In this document: in pieces, positions 1 to 5,786 of the stretch
Layout: each line of letters opens with the position of its first letter
Numbering within the stretch: position 1 is the first letter of the stretch
Assembly (NCBI GenBank): GCA_036477795.1
Contig: JAZGDL010000342.1
Span: 1-10,672, forward strand
Direction: 5' to 3'
DNA from: JAZGDL01 sp036477795
GTDB taxonomy: Bacteria > Planctomycetota > Phycisphaerae > UBA1845
Length of the DNA: 10,672 nucleotides
Notes under the pieces: model-generated
Told to the model about the DNA's origin: nothing
Databases searched by the model: none
Seen by the model: the letters and a program-made list of their open reading frames with translations, nothing else
Translations under genes and position numbers: made by a program

Positions 1-285
1 ATCTCATTCCCCAAGGACGAAAAAGGCCGCCTCCTCCGCGAGGAGAAGCGCCACCCCACCGTCGAGGATTACGTCACCATCTACGCCAACGCCATCATTC
101 TCGGTGGAAAAACGGTCATCGGGGCCCACTCACACATCGGCGGCTCCGTCTTCCTGACCTCCAGCGTGCCGCCCCACTCCACCGTCACCATCGCGCTGCC
201 CGACCTGCGTGTCCGAAGCCGCGACCGCGTCTCCCGAATCCACGACAGCAAGCAACGCCACATCCTCCCCGACTACCAGATCTGA
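1..285 (+). CDS. cysE: Serine O-acetyltransferase, C-terminal part (5' end outside window)
   Basis: The frame is open from the first base and ends at TGA 283-285, leaving 94 residues of the C-terminus. The enzyme transfers acetyl from acetyl-CoA to L-serine, giving O-acetylserine for cysteine synthesis in the cytoplasm. The visible part reads as a left-handed beta-helix of hexapeptide repeats: KRHPTVEDYVTIYANAIILG, then the turns GGKTVIGAHSHIGGSVF and LTSSVPPHSTV. The 'RHPT.ED.V.IYA.A.ILGG.TVIG' pattern is typical of the longer EpsC/CysE-type serine acetyltransferases found in Bacteroidetes, planctomycetes and plants. A short basic tail ending in DYQI follows the helix. Other hexapeptide acyltransferases are possible, but the HPT and IGG.V motifs favour serine acetyltransferase. 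No cysteine synthase gene is adjacent on the visible side. Confidence 0.85.
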   Translation: MSFPKDEKGRLLREEKRHPTVEDYVTIYANAIILGGKTVIGAHSHIGGSVFLTSSVPPHSTVTIALPDLRVRSRDRVSRIHDSKQRHILPDYQI

Positions 286-328
286 CGAAATCGTTGCCGG
301 CGCCTGCCGTCGACCACGTGTACGGGCG

Positions 329-344
329 GTGAAGCGGGCTTCAC
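329..344. other. Small hairpin downstream of cysE
   Basis: GTGAAG and CTTCAC form a perfect 6-bp stem around a CGGG loop, 44 bases after the cysE stop. There is no following T-run, so it is at best a weak candidate for an intrinsic terminator. It may be chance in GC-rich DNA. Confidence 0.25.
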
Positions 345-381
345 GGATGCGTGGAAATGCCCCTCACGGGCGTGAAAATGC
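341..381. repeat. Imperfect tandem direct repeat upstream of the toxin-antitoxin promoter
   Basis: TCACGG-AT-GCGTGGAAATGC (341-360) is followed by TCACGG-GCGTGAAAATGC (364-381). The 12-bp cores at 349-360 and 370-381 differ at one base and are 21 bp apart, about two helical turns. The second copy ends four bases before the candidate -35 box at 385. This placement would suit a regulator binding site, but no regulator is identified. Confidence 0.45.
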
Positions 382-384
382 GGT

Positions 385-412
385 TTGACACCGATTGGTA
401 CAAATATATGGC
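385..412 (+). promoter_or_regulatory. Candidate sigma70-type promoter of the toxin-antitoxin pair
   Basis: A perfect TTGACA at 385-390 is followed, after 16 bases, by TATGGC at 407-412, which keeps the TAT of the -10 consensus. The local sequence is clearly AT-richer than its surroundings. Transcription would begin near 419, about 90 bases before the chosen antitoxin start. The -10 box is weak, so the exact position is uncertain. Confidence 0.45.
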
Positions 413-434
413 ATTTTTATAGCAATTTCCGGCT

Positions 435-444
435 TACAATTGTA
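435..444. promoter_or_regulatory. Palindrome, candidate autoregulatory operator
   Basis: TACAATTGTA is a perfect 10-bp palindrome between the candidate promoter and the antitoxin start. Phd/YefM antitoxins are known to bind palindromes near their own promoters. A related GTAC-ATAT stretch lies 44 bp upstream (GTAC at 398-401 versus 442-445), about four helical turns away. The operator role is inferred from position only. Confidence 0.4.
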
Positions 445-508
445 CGATATGTTGCCTGGGACGGCAATCCTGGCAGAAAGCCGGGGGCCAACATGGAGCA
501 CACGAGAA

Positions 509-772
509 ATGCCAGAGACTTTGGATATTTCAGAGGCGCGCAAGAAGTTCAACACGTTCGACCAGGACCTGCGTGAGCAGCCGGTGATCTACATCACACG
601 GCATAACAAGCAGGCCTTCGCAATAGTGAACATCGAGTACCTGGAGACCATGATCGAGACCATGGAGGTGCTGTCCGATCCGGATGCCATGGCCATGTTG
701 AACGAGAGTCTGAAAGCCATCCAGGAGGGGCGGCTTATCGACCATGAGGAGGTGGAAAAGGAATTCCTTTGA
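509..772 (+). CDS. Phd/YefM-family antitoxin of a type II toxin-antitoxin pair
   Basis: This 87-residue protein starts at ATG 509, preceded by GGAG at 495-498 (10-base spacing). The frame is open further upstream from a TTG at 395, but that start would lie inside the candidate promoter. The N-terminal half (residues 3-45) has the Phd/YefM DNA-binding fold pattern: an ETLDISEARKKFNTF opening, then a strand like VIYITRHNKQAFAIV ending in NIEYLE. The C-terminal half (46-87) is acidic and helical (MEVLSDPDAMAMLNES...IQEGRLIDHEEVEKEFL), as expected for the toxin-neutralising segment. Family members repress their own operon and bind the toxin. The stop overlaps the toxin start (TTGA), indicating translational coupling. 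The family call is firm; the exact subfamily is not. Confidence 0.85.
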   Translation: MPETLDISEARKKFNTFDQDLREQPVIYITRHNKQAFAIVNIEYLETMIETMEVLSDPDAMAMLNESLKAIQEGRLIDHEEVEKEFL

Positions 773-1134
773 GGGAGCGACGGGTCAAGATTCAGTGGAC
801 GGAGCCTGCCAGGAACAAACTCAGAGAGCTTCCCGAACGAATCGCTCGGAGAATTGTTGAGAAGATCGCTTGGCTTGGCGACCAGGACAACCCTCGCCTC
901 GCAGGAAAGGCTCTCCGCGAGAGTCTCCGCGGGTATTACAGCCTCAGGGTTGGTCGCTATCGAGCCATCTACATCGTTGACGAAGAGAAGCTCACCAACG
1001 GCGACGTGCTCATACTAGTTCGCGTTGTCGTAGTCATGGTCGGACCAAGGAAGGCCGGCGACCGCGACGATGTGTACAAGCTCGCCGAGAGACTGATCCG
1101 ACTCAGCGGTTACGAACCGCCCAAAGACATCTGA
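769..1134 (+). CDS. RelE/ParE-superfamily toxin
   Basis: The protein has 121 residues, starting at TTG 769, which shares three bases with the antitoxin stop. AAAGGA at 757-762 (6-base spacing) supports this start; no ATG lies near the beginning of the conserved domain. Core features are an initial strand VKIQWTEPARNKLRELP (residues 6-22), two helices, an acidic DNP turn, and the strand pair around YSLRVGRYRAIY (57-68). The last is characteristic of RelE-type ribosome-dependent mRNA interferases and ParE relatives, with Arg60, Arg63 and Arg65 as candidate functional residues. The domain ends in VGPRK...DVYKLAERL. A basic-polar tail to residue 121 makes it longer than the roughly 90 residues usual for RelE. 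Sequence alone cannot decide between mRNA cleavage and gyrase poisoning; the LRVGRYR motif favours RelE. Confidence 0.82.
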   Translation: MRERRVKIQWTEPARNKLRELPERIARRIVEKIAWLGDQDNPRLAGKALRESLRGYYSLRVGRYRAIYIVDEEKLTNGDVLILVRVVVVMVGPRKAGDRDDVYKLAERLIRLSGYEPPKDI

Positions 1135-1175
1135 CGCGGAGCAAGAACACTAGCGGTTCACATCGGCGGTCTATG

Positions 1176-1877
1176 TCACGACTTCTTGACGTAGAGTGTC
1201 TGCCCCACACTGTACTGACAGGACGGTTGGGTCATCATCCATACAGCCTCGGCGACGTCGGCCGGCTTTAGGCACTGTTCCGGTGGGAAGTCCGGGAACG
1301 GGCCGCGGAGCATTTGTGTGTCTACGGCGCCGGGTCCCACACCGTAGACGCGGATGCCGCAGGCCTGCCCTTCAGCGGCCAATCCGCGGGTCAGGGCCTC
1401 AACGCATGCTTTGCTGGCACCATAGGCTGCGAAACCGGGAAAGGGGTCCACGGCGGCGACCGACGAGATGTTCACGATCACCCCGCCGCCATGCTCCCGC
1501 ATCACCGGCCACACCGCCCGACAGGCATAAAACACCCCGCCGACGTTAACGGCCATCATGGCGTCAAATACTTGGAGGTCGAATTCTTCAATGGAGTTGT
1601 TGCACGCCACGCCGGCATTGTTGACCAGCACATCGACCCGGCTGAATTCGCGGACCGCCATCCCGATCATCTTCTCAACGTCGGCAGACGAAGCCACATT
1701 CGTCTTGATCGTTCGGCAAGTCCCGCCGTCCTGCTGCACCAGCCGTTGGGTCTCAGCCAGTTCGTCGCCGGACCGGGCGGCTGCAACTATCCGGGCCCCG
1801 TCGGCGGCGAAGCGACGGCAAATAGCCCTGCCGATGCCGCGTCCGCCCCCGGTCACCACCACCACCTCTGCACTCAT
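1176..1877 (-). CDS. Short-chain dehydrogenase/reductase (SDR), classical type
   Basis: This 233-residue cytoplasmic oxidoreductase uses NAD(P)H. The frame extends to 1958, but ATG 1875-1877 has a near-perfect AGGAGG seven bases upstream and begins directly before the first beta strand, so it is the chosen start. Rossmann motif TGGGRGIG is at residues 9-16 and NNAG at 86-89. The catalytic tetrad is visible as Asn111, Ser139 (in NISS), Tyr152 and Lys156 (YGASK). The PG motif at 182-183 precedes the substrate loop. Length is normal for a classical SDR, slightly short at the C-terminus. An Arg or Lys after the glycine motif (AAARS near residue 35) may favour NADP. Relatives include FabG-like ketoacyl reductases and sugar or alcohol dehydrogenases; the substrate cannot be assigned. 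It is convergent with the toxin gene and divergent from pheS. Confidence 0.85.
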   Translation of the reverse strand: MSAEVVVVTGGGRGIGRAICRRFAADGARIVAAARSGDELAETQRLVQQDGGTCRTIKTNVASSADVEKMIGMAVREFSRVDVLVNNAGVACNNSIEEFDLQVFDAMMAVNVGGVFYACRAVWPVMREHGGGVIVNISSVAAVDPFPGFAAYGASKACVEALTRGLAAEGQACGIRVYGVGPGAVDTQMLRGPFPDFPPEQCLKPADVAEAVWMMTQPSCQYSVGQTLYVKKS

Positions 1878-1929
1878 GACCCGTCCTCCTGCATGCGACC
1901 GAGCATTACACAGTTTCGCAAGCATTCTA

Positions 1930-1958
1930 CTTCTAAATGACCGTGGGCAAACGTGCAA
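1930..1958 (-). promoter_or_regulatory. Candidate promoter of the SDR gene
   Basis: On the minus strand, TTGCAC (1953-1958) and TAGAAG (1930-1935) are separated by 17 bases. An adjacent TAGAAT at 1924-1929 is a better -10 match but gives a longer spacing from this -35. The 5' leader would be roughly 45-50 bases. This is a consensus match only. Confidence 0.3.
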
Positions 1959-1978
1959 CTCCGATCAGACCCCGCGCT

Positions 1979-2061
1979 GGGTGCCAGTGGCAGCTTGCTG
2001 CCAGTGCCGCAGCAAGACTCGCCAACGCACGGGCGGGCAAGCCGCCCGTGGCACCCGTGCG
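1979..2061. repeat. Palindromic repeat A: outer stem enclosing two hairpins
   Basis: GGGTGCCA (1979-1986) pairs with TGGCACCC (2049-2056) and encloses two hairpins. The first is GGCAGC-TT-GCTGCC (1989-2002), extended by further pairs with one mismatch. The second is ACGGGCGG-GCAAG-CCGCCCGT (2029-2049). An alternative outer pairing is CGCACGGG (2026-2033) with CCCGTGCG (2054-2061). The layout resembles REP-doublet (BIME/REPIN) elements. It lies in the divergent SDR/pheS gap, about 60 bases before the candidate pheS promoter. Its copy number in the genome cannot be seen here. Confidence 0.7.
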
Positions 2062-2091
2062 CTGGCGCTTGGGGCTCGGATAAGCGTGCGT

Positions 2092-2108
2092 GGTCCGCAC
2101 GGCGGACC
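2092..2108. repeat. Palindromic repeat D: perfect 7-bp hairpin
   Basis: GGTCCGC and GCGGACC form a perfect stem around an ACG loop. Flanking bases (2085-2091 and 2109-2115) are partly complementary, so the element may be longer. It is 31 bases downstream of repeat A and ends 9 bases before the candidate pheS -35 box. There is no T-run, so it is unlikely to be an intrinsic terminator. Confidence 0.5.
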
Positions 2109-2117
2109 CTACGCGTC

Positions 2118-2146
2118 TTGTCATGACCCCAAAGCCTCCCTAAGCT
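2118..2146 (+). promoter_or_regulatory. Candidate pheST promoter
   Basis: TTGTCA (2118-2123) and TAAGCT (2141-2146) are separated by exactly 17 bases. Predicted initiation near 2153 gives a leader of about 39 bases, too short for a classical leader-peptide attenuator of the enterobacterial pheST kind. No T-box or Phe-codon leader is visible. The -10 box is only a partial match. Confidence 0.4.
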
Positions 2147-2191
2147 ATCCGGTCGATTGTCGGCGTAACAACCCGGGAAAGGCATCCAGCG

Positions 2192-3265
2192 TTGGATTTG
2201 GAGCAGCTAGAATCTCAACTGTGCACCCTGCGGTCCGAAGCGGCGGACGCGGCGGCTGGGGCTACGACCATGGACCAGCTCCGGCGAATCGAGTCCCAGA
2301 CCATCGGCAAGAGCGGGCCGCTGGGGACCATGTTGAGCAAGATCAAGGACTACCCGCCCCAAGAGCGAGGCCGGGTCGGAAAGACCCTGAATCAAGCCAA
2401 GGCTGAACTGACTCAACTGTTCAGGTCGGCGGCTGAGCGGATCAAAGCCAACGAAGCATCCGCCGAAGCCTCCAGCGTTTCGGCATACGACCCGACACTG
2501 CCAGGCCACCGGCCGCCGCTGGGCAACTTCCATCCGGTCACGCGGGTGCAGCTTCAGGTCGAAGAAGTGTTCCAGCGCCTGGGCTTCCTCATCGAGACCG
2601 GGCCCGAAATGGAGAGCGAGTATTACAACTTCGAAGCGCTCAACATCCCCAAACTGCACCCCGCCCGCGACCTGCAGGACACCTTCTGGCTGAACAACGG
2701 CATGCTCCTGAGAACGCACACCTCCCCGGTGCAGGTCCGTGCCATGGAGCGTCACGGCGCGCCGTTGCGGGTCATCGTCCCGGGGAGATGCTTCCGATAC
2801 GAAACCATCGATGCCTCACATGAAAACACCTTTCATCAGGTCGAAGGCCTGATGATCGACAAGAATATCTCCGTCGCCAACCTGATCGCGATGATGAGAC
2901 TTCTGCTGCGTGAAGTGTTCGGCCACGACCTTAAGATCCGCCTTCGCCCCGGGTACTTCCCGTTCGTGGAGCCGGGTTTCGAGCTGGACATGAGTTGCCT
3001 GATCTGCGACGGCCAAGGTTGCCGGACGTGCAAGCAGTCGGGCTGGATCGAGGTCATGCCTTGCGGCATGGTCCACCCCAACGTCCTGAAAGCCGGCGGA
3101 ATCGATCCGCATGAGCACACCGGCTTCGCTTTTGGTTTGGGTCTGACCCGGCTGGCCATGATGAAATACGGCATCGCCGACATCCGCGTGCTCAACAGCG
3201 GCGACCTGCGGGCCCTGGTCCCGCCCAGCCGGCTCGGCGGACCGACCATCACAGTGAAAGGCTGA
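2192..3265 (+). CDS. pheS: Phenylalanine--tRNA ligase alpha subunit
   Basis: The catalytic subunit of the heterotetrameric synthetase that charges tRNA-Phe in the cytoplasm; 357 residues, close to the family norm. The start is TTG 2192 with GGGAAAGG at 2175-2182 (9-base spacing), and the protein opens MDLEQLESQL as is common for PheS. The N-terminal coiled-coil arm spans about residues 1-90. Class II core motifs follow: LLRTHTSPVQVR (172-183), motif 2 at GRCFRYE (198-204) with HENTFHQVEG (210-219), PGYFPFVEPGFE (253-264), GMVHPNVL (292-299) and motif 3 GFAFGLGLTRLAM (311-323). A CxxC-x4-CxxC insert (Cys269, 272, 277, 280) between the FVEP and GMVHP motifs looks like a zinc knuckle, known from a subset of bacterial PheS. 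pheT follows after 8 bases. Confidence 0.97.
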   Translation: MDLEQLESQLCTLRSEAADAAAGATTMDQLRRIESQTIGKSGPLGTMLSKIKDYPPQERGRVGKTLNQAKAELTQLFRSAAERIKANEASAEASSVSAYDPTLPGHRPPLGNFHPVTRVQLQVEEVFQRLGFLIETGPEMESEYYNFEALNIPKLHPARDLQDTFWLNNGMLLRTHTSPVQVRAMERHGAPLRVIVPGRCFRYETIDASHENTFHQVEGLMIDKNISVANLIAMMRLLLREVFGHDLKIRLRPGYFPFVEPGFELDMSCLICDGQGCRTCKQSGWIEVMPCGMVHPNVLKAGGIDPHEHTGFAFGLGLTRLAMMKYGIADIRVLNSGDLRALVPPSRLGGPTITVKG

Positions 3266-3273
3266 CACGATCC

Positions 3274-5724
3274 ATGTTGGTCTCGTTGAACTGGATTCGC
3301 GATTTCGTGGAACTGCCGGCCGACCTTAGCGCGTCGGATATGGCTGATCGATTCACCCTGGCCTGCGCCGAGGTCGAGGGCGTCGAACCGATCGAGGTCC
3401 ACGCCCAAGGCCTCATTGCCGTCGAGATCAAATCACTCCAGAAGGTGGACGTCGACCGGGCCCTGCGGGTAGCCGTGGTGGACGTGGGGGCCGGAAGAAC
3501 CGTCGAAACGGTCACCGCCGCGCCCAACCTCACTGTGGGTGATCGGGTGGTCTTCGCACCGACCGGCGCTTCGACCCGGGCGACGGGCCCCATTGCCGAT
3601 TCGACGGTCGCCGGCTGCAAGAGCAGCGGCATGATCCTGCCCGGTGACGCTTTGGGCATCGCCCCGGCGGTCCGCGAAGCCATCTTCCTCCCGCCCACCG
3701 TCCCGCCCGGAGCAGAGTTGGAATCGGCCATGTTCGACGACTGGGTGATCGAGATTGACAACCATTCGATCAACCATCGCCCGGATCTCTGGGGCCATTA
3801 CGGCATAGCCCGCGAATTCGCCGCCATTTTCCAAACCACCCTCCAGCCCTATCCCGCGACGCCCTTGCACGAATTACAGGACGCATCGCTGCCGGAGATA
3901 CCCATCGAGATCGACTCTCCCGACGCCTGCCCGCGATATACCGGCCTGCTGATGAAGGGGGTGGAGTCGCAGCCGGGCCCATTGTGGATGCAGCTACGCC
4001 TGGGCCACGTCGGCCTGCGCCCGATCAGCGCCCTGGTCGATCTGACCAATTACATCATGCTCGAGCTCGGCCAACCCATGCACGCCTTCGACGGCGACCA
4101 AGTCGACCGCATCGAAGTATGCACCGTAGACGCCGGCACCACATTCACCACCCTGGACAACGTCCAGCGCACCCTGCCCGAAGGGGCCCTGATGATCAGC
4201 TCGCACCGAAGGCCCATCGCCCTGGCAGGCATCATGGGCGGGGCGGATACCGAGATATCCGACACCACCAGGACGGTCCTGCTGGAGTCCGCCAACTTCC
4301 ACCCCTACACCATCCGCAAGTGCGCCAACCACCTCAGCCACCGCACCGACGCCAGCGCACGATTCGAGAAGTCACTCGATCCCGCCAACACCGTGCTGTC
4401 GATCCAGCGCTTCGTCCAACTGGCCCGCGAACAGTTCAGCGGATTCGAACTCGCCAGCCGGCTGAGCGACGCCTACCCCAAACCGCTGCCGGAAGTCTCG
4501 GTGAACCTCGACCCGGAATTCCTCAGTCGATTCATAGGCCACCCGGTCCCGCGTGAACGGATCACTCAGATTCTCACGGCTTTGTCGTTCAAGGTCACCG
4601 ACCGGGGAGACGGCCTGCGGGTGGTCGTGCCCAGCTTTCGGGCCACGCGCGATATCGAGATCGAAGCCGACGTTATCGAAGAGGTGGCCCGCTACGTCGG
4701 CTACAACAATATCGAGCCGGCCTATCCCCAGGTCGTGGTGCGGGCCCTGGAACCCAACCCGCTTCAGAAAATAGAACGCCAAGCCCTGAGCATGATGGTC
4801 CTAGGCCTGGGCATGACCGAGATCCACAGCTACCTCTGGTATGACACCGAGTGGTGCAACCGGCTGGGCTACAACCCCACGGACTGCGTCACGCTGCGCA
4901 ACCCGGCCGCGGAGGGGCAGGAGCGCCTGCGACAATCGCTCATCCCCGGATTGCTAGCGGTAGCCCAGCGCAATCGCCATTATTTCACCGAGCTGCGACT
5001 TGCCGAGTTGGGCAGCGCTTTCCTGCCCGAGGACGGTCAGTTCATCGAGCGGCGTCGCGTGGCCATGCTGCTGGCCGTCAGGCAAAAGTCCGCCGCCGAT
5101 GAGCGGCTCGCTGAGTTAAAGGGCGCCGTAGACAACTGGTCCCAGCAGGTCGTTTCGCTGCCCGCCGAGTTCGCGCCCATATGTGGGACAGGCTCTCCAG
5201 CCTGTCATTTGACCGGCTGGAAAGCCGGTCCCACACCGCCCGTGCCGTGGGAGCACCCCGCCCGAACCGCCGCGGTGCGCATCGGCGGCCGGCAGGTCGG
5301 CCGCATCGGGGCCGTGCCTTTCGAGCTGCGGCGACGGATCGACGAGCATCTGGCCGCCTGGACCATTGTGTGGGCGGAAATCGACCTGGAACCACTCACC
5401 GAGATGGGTGAATCGGTGGAAAGGCTCCCTGCCATTCCGGCGTTTCCCGAGGTGGAGCTGGACTTCTCCGCCCTGGTCGACGCCACCAGAAGATACGTCG
5501 ACATTACGCAATACCTGACACGCTTTGACGACGAGTTGCTGCGCCGGGTCACCTTTGTCGACAGCTACGAAGGCAAGTCGGTGCCCTCCGGGAAACGGGC
5601 CTTGACCTTCAGGGCCCGGATCGGTGATTCTTCCCGAACGCTCCAAGACGCCGACCTGGTTCGTTTCCGCGAAGCGTTCCAGAAGTACCTGACCGACGGT
5701 GGAATGGAGTTGCGTACGGCGTGA
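3274..5724 (+). CDS. pheT: Phenylalanine--tRNA ligase beta subunit
   Basis: The 816-residue partner of PheS handles tRNA binding and editing. It starts at ATG 3274, eight bases after pheS. Domains in order: B1 segment opening MLVSLNWIRDFVELP; EMAP/OB-like tRNA-binding domain about 44-150 (the usual HPNADKL signature is replaced by KVDVDRAL); INHRPDLWGHYGIAREF at 167-183; B3/B4 editing domain about 215-395 with MHAFDGD near 269; B5 domain about 405-475; synthetase-like core about 490-700; and the C-terminal FDX-ACB anticodon-binding domain about 718-815 (AFPEVELDFS...KRALTFRARIGDSSRTL). Residues 637-654 are encoded by a palindromic repeat (separate entry) in the loop just before WEHPARTAAV, the counterpart of the conserved HPG segment. 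The rest of the frame is intact and looks functional. The downstream lipoprotein frame touches its stop. Confidence 0.97.
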   Translation: MLVSLNWIRDFVELPADLSASDMADRFTLACAEVEGVEPIEVHAQGLIAVEIKSLQKVDVDRALRVAVVDVGAGRTVETVTAAPNLTVGDRVVFAPTGASTRATGPIADSTVAGCKSSGMILPGDALGIAPAVREAIFLPPTVPPGAELESAMFDDWVIEIDNHSINHRPDLWGHYGIAREFAAIFQTTLQPYPATPLHELQDASLPEIPIEIDSPDACPRYTGLLMKGVESQPGPLWMQLRLGHVGLRPISALVDLTNYIMLELGQPMHAFDGDQVDRIEVCTVDAGTTFTTLDNVQRTLPEGALMISSHRRPIALAGIMGGADTEISDTTRTVLLESANFHPYTIRKCANHLSHRTDASARFEKSLDPANTVLSIQRFVQLAREQFSGFELASRLSDAYPKPLPEVSVNLDPEFLSRFIGHPVPRERITQILTALSFKVTDRGDGLRVVVPSFRATRDIEIEADVIEEVARYVGYNNIEPAYPQVVVRALEPNPLQKIERQALSMMVLGLGMTEIHSYLWYDTEWCNRLGYNPTDCVTLRNPAAEGQERLRQSLIPGLLAVAQRNRHYFTELRLAELGSAFLPEDGQFIERRRVAMLLAVRQKSAADERLAELKGAVDNWSQQVVSLPAEFAPICGTGSPACHLTGWKAGPTPPVPWEHPARTAAVRIGGRQVGRIGAVPFELRRRIDEHLAAWTIVWAEIDLEPLTEMGESVERLPAIPAFPEVELDFSALVDATRRYVDITQYLTRFDDELLRRVTFVDSYEGKSVPSGKRALTFRARIGDSSRTLQDADLVRFREAFQKYLTDGGMELRTA
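5182..5235. repeat. Palindromic repeat B, in-frame inside pheT
   Basis: TGTGGGAC (5182-5189) pairs perfectly with GTCCCACA (5228-5235). Between them are two perfect 8-bp hairpins: GACAGGCT-CTCC-AGCCTGTC (5187-5206) and GACCGGCT-GGAA-AGCCGGTC (5211-5230). The element is 54 bp, aligned exactly to codon boundaries, and adds 18 residues (CGTGSPACHLTGWKAGPT) to PheT. Read in the opposite orientation it also lacks stops and would encode CGTGFPAGQMTGWRACPT, identical at 12 of 18 positions. The architecture matches repeats A and C, though the sequence differs. Confidence 0.8.
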
Positions 5725-5786
5725 GTTGCAACCGGCGCGGTTCACCAGTGGGGCGTCAAAGTTCGAATAGCGGGTTGGAGTATGGT

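Noticed and set aside
395..508. Upstream extension of the antitoxin frame from a TTG at 395
   Set aside because: It would place coding sequence over the candidate promoter and palindrome, and the added residues do not resemble the family. ATG 509 has a ribosome-binding site and begins at the conserved domain.
1878..1958. N-terminal extension of the SDR protein
   Set aside because: The AGGAGG seven bases before ATG 1877 and the position of the first Rossmann strand fix the shorter start.
1979..2115. CRISPR-like array or intrinsic terminators in the repeat-rich gap
   Set aside because: The repeats are not identical units with regular spacers, and none of the hairpins is followed by a T-run.
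1558..2406. Long plus-strand open frame opposite the SDR gene and into pheS
   Set aside because: It is antisense to a gene with complete SDR motifs and overlaps pheS in another frame. Its composition (Ser, Arg, Pro rich) is typical of a GC-rich shadow frame.
3984..4556. Plus-strand frame rich in Arg, Pro and His inside pheT
   Set aside because: It is an out-of-frame reading of the pheT editing domain, with composition driven by high GC.
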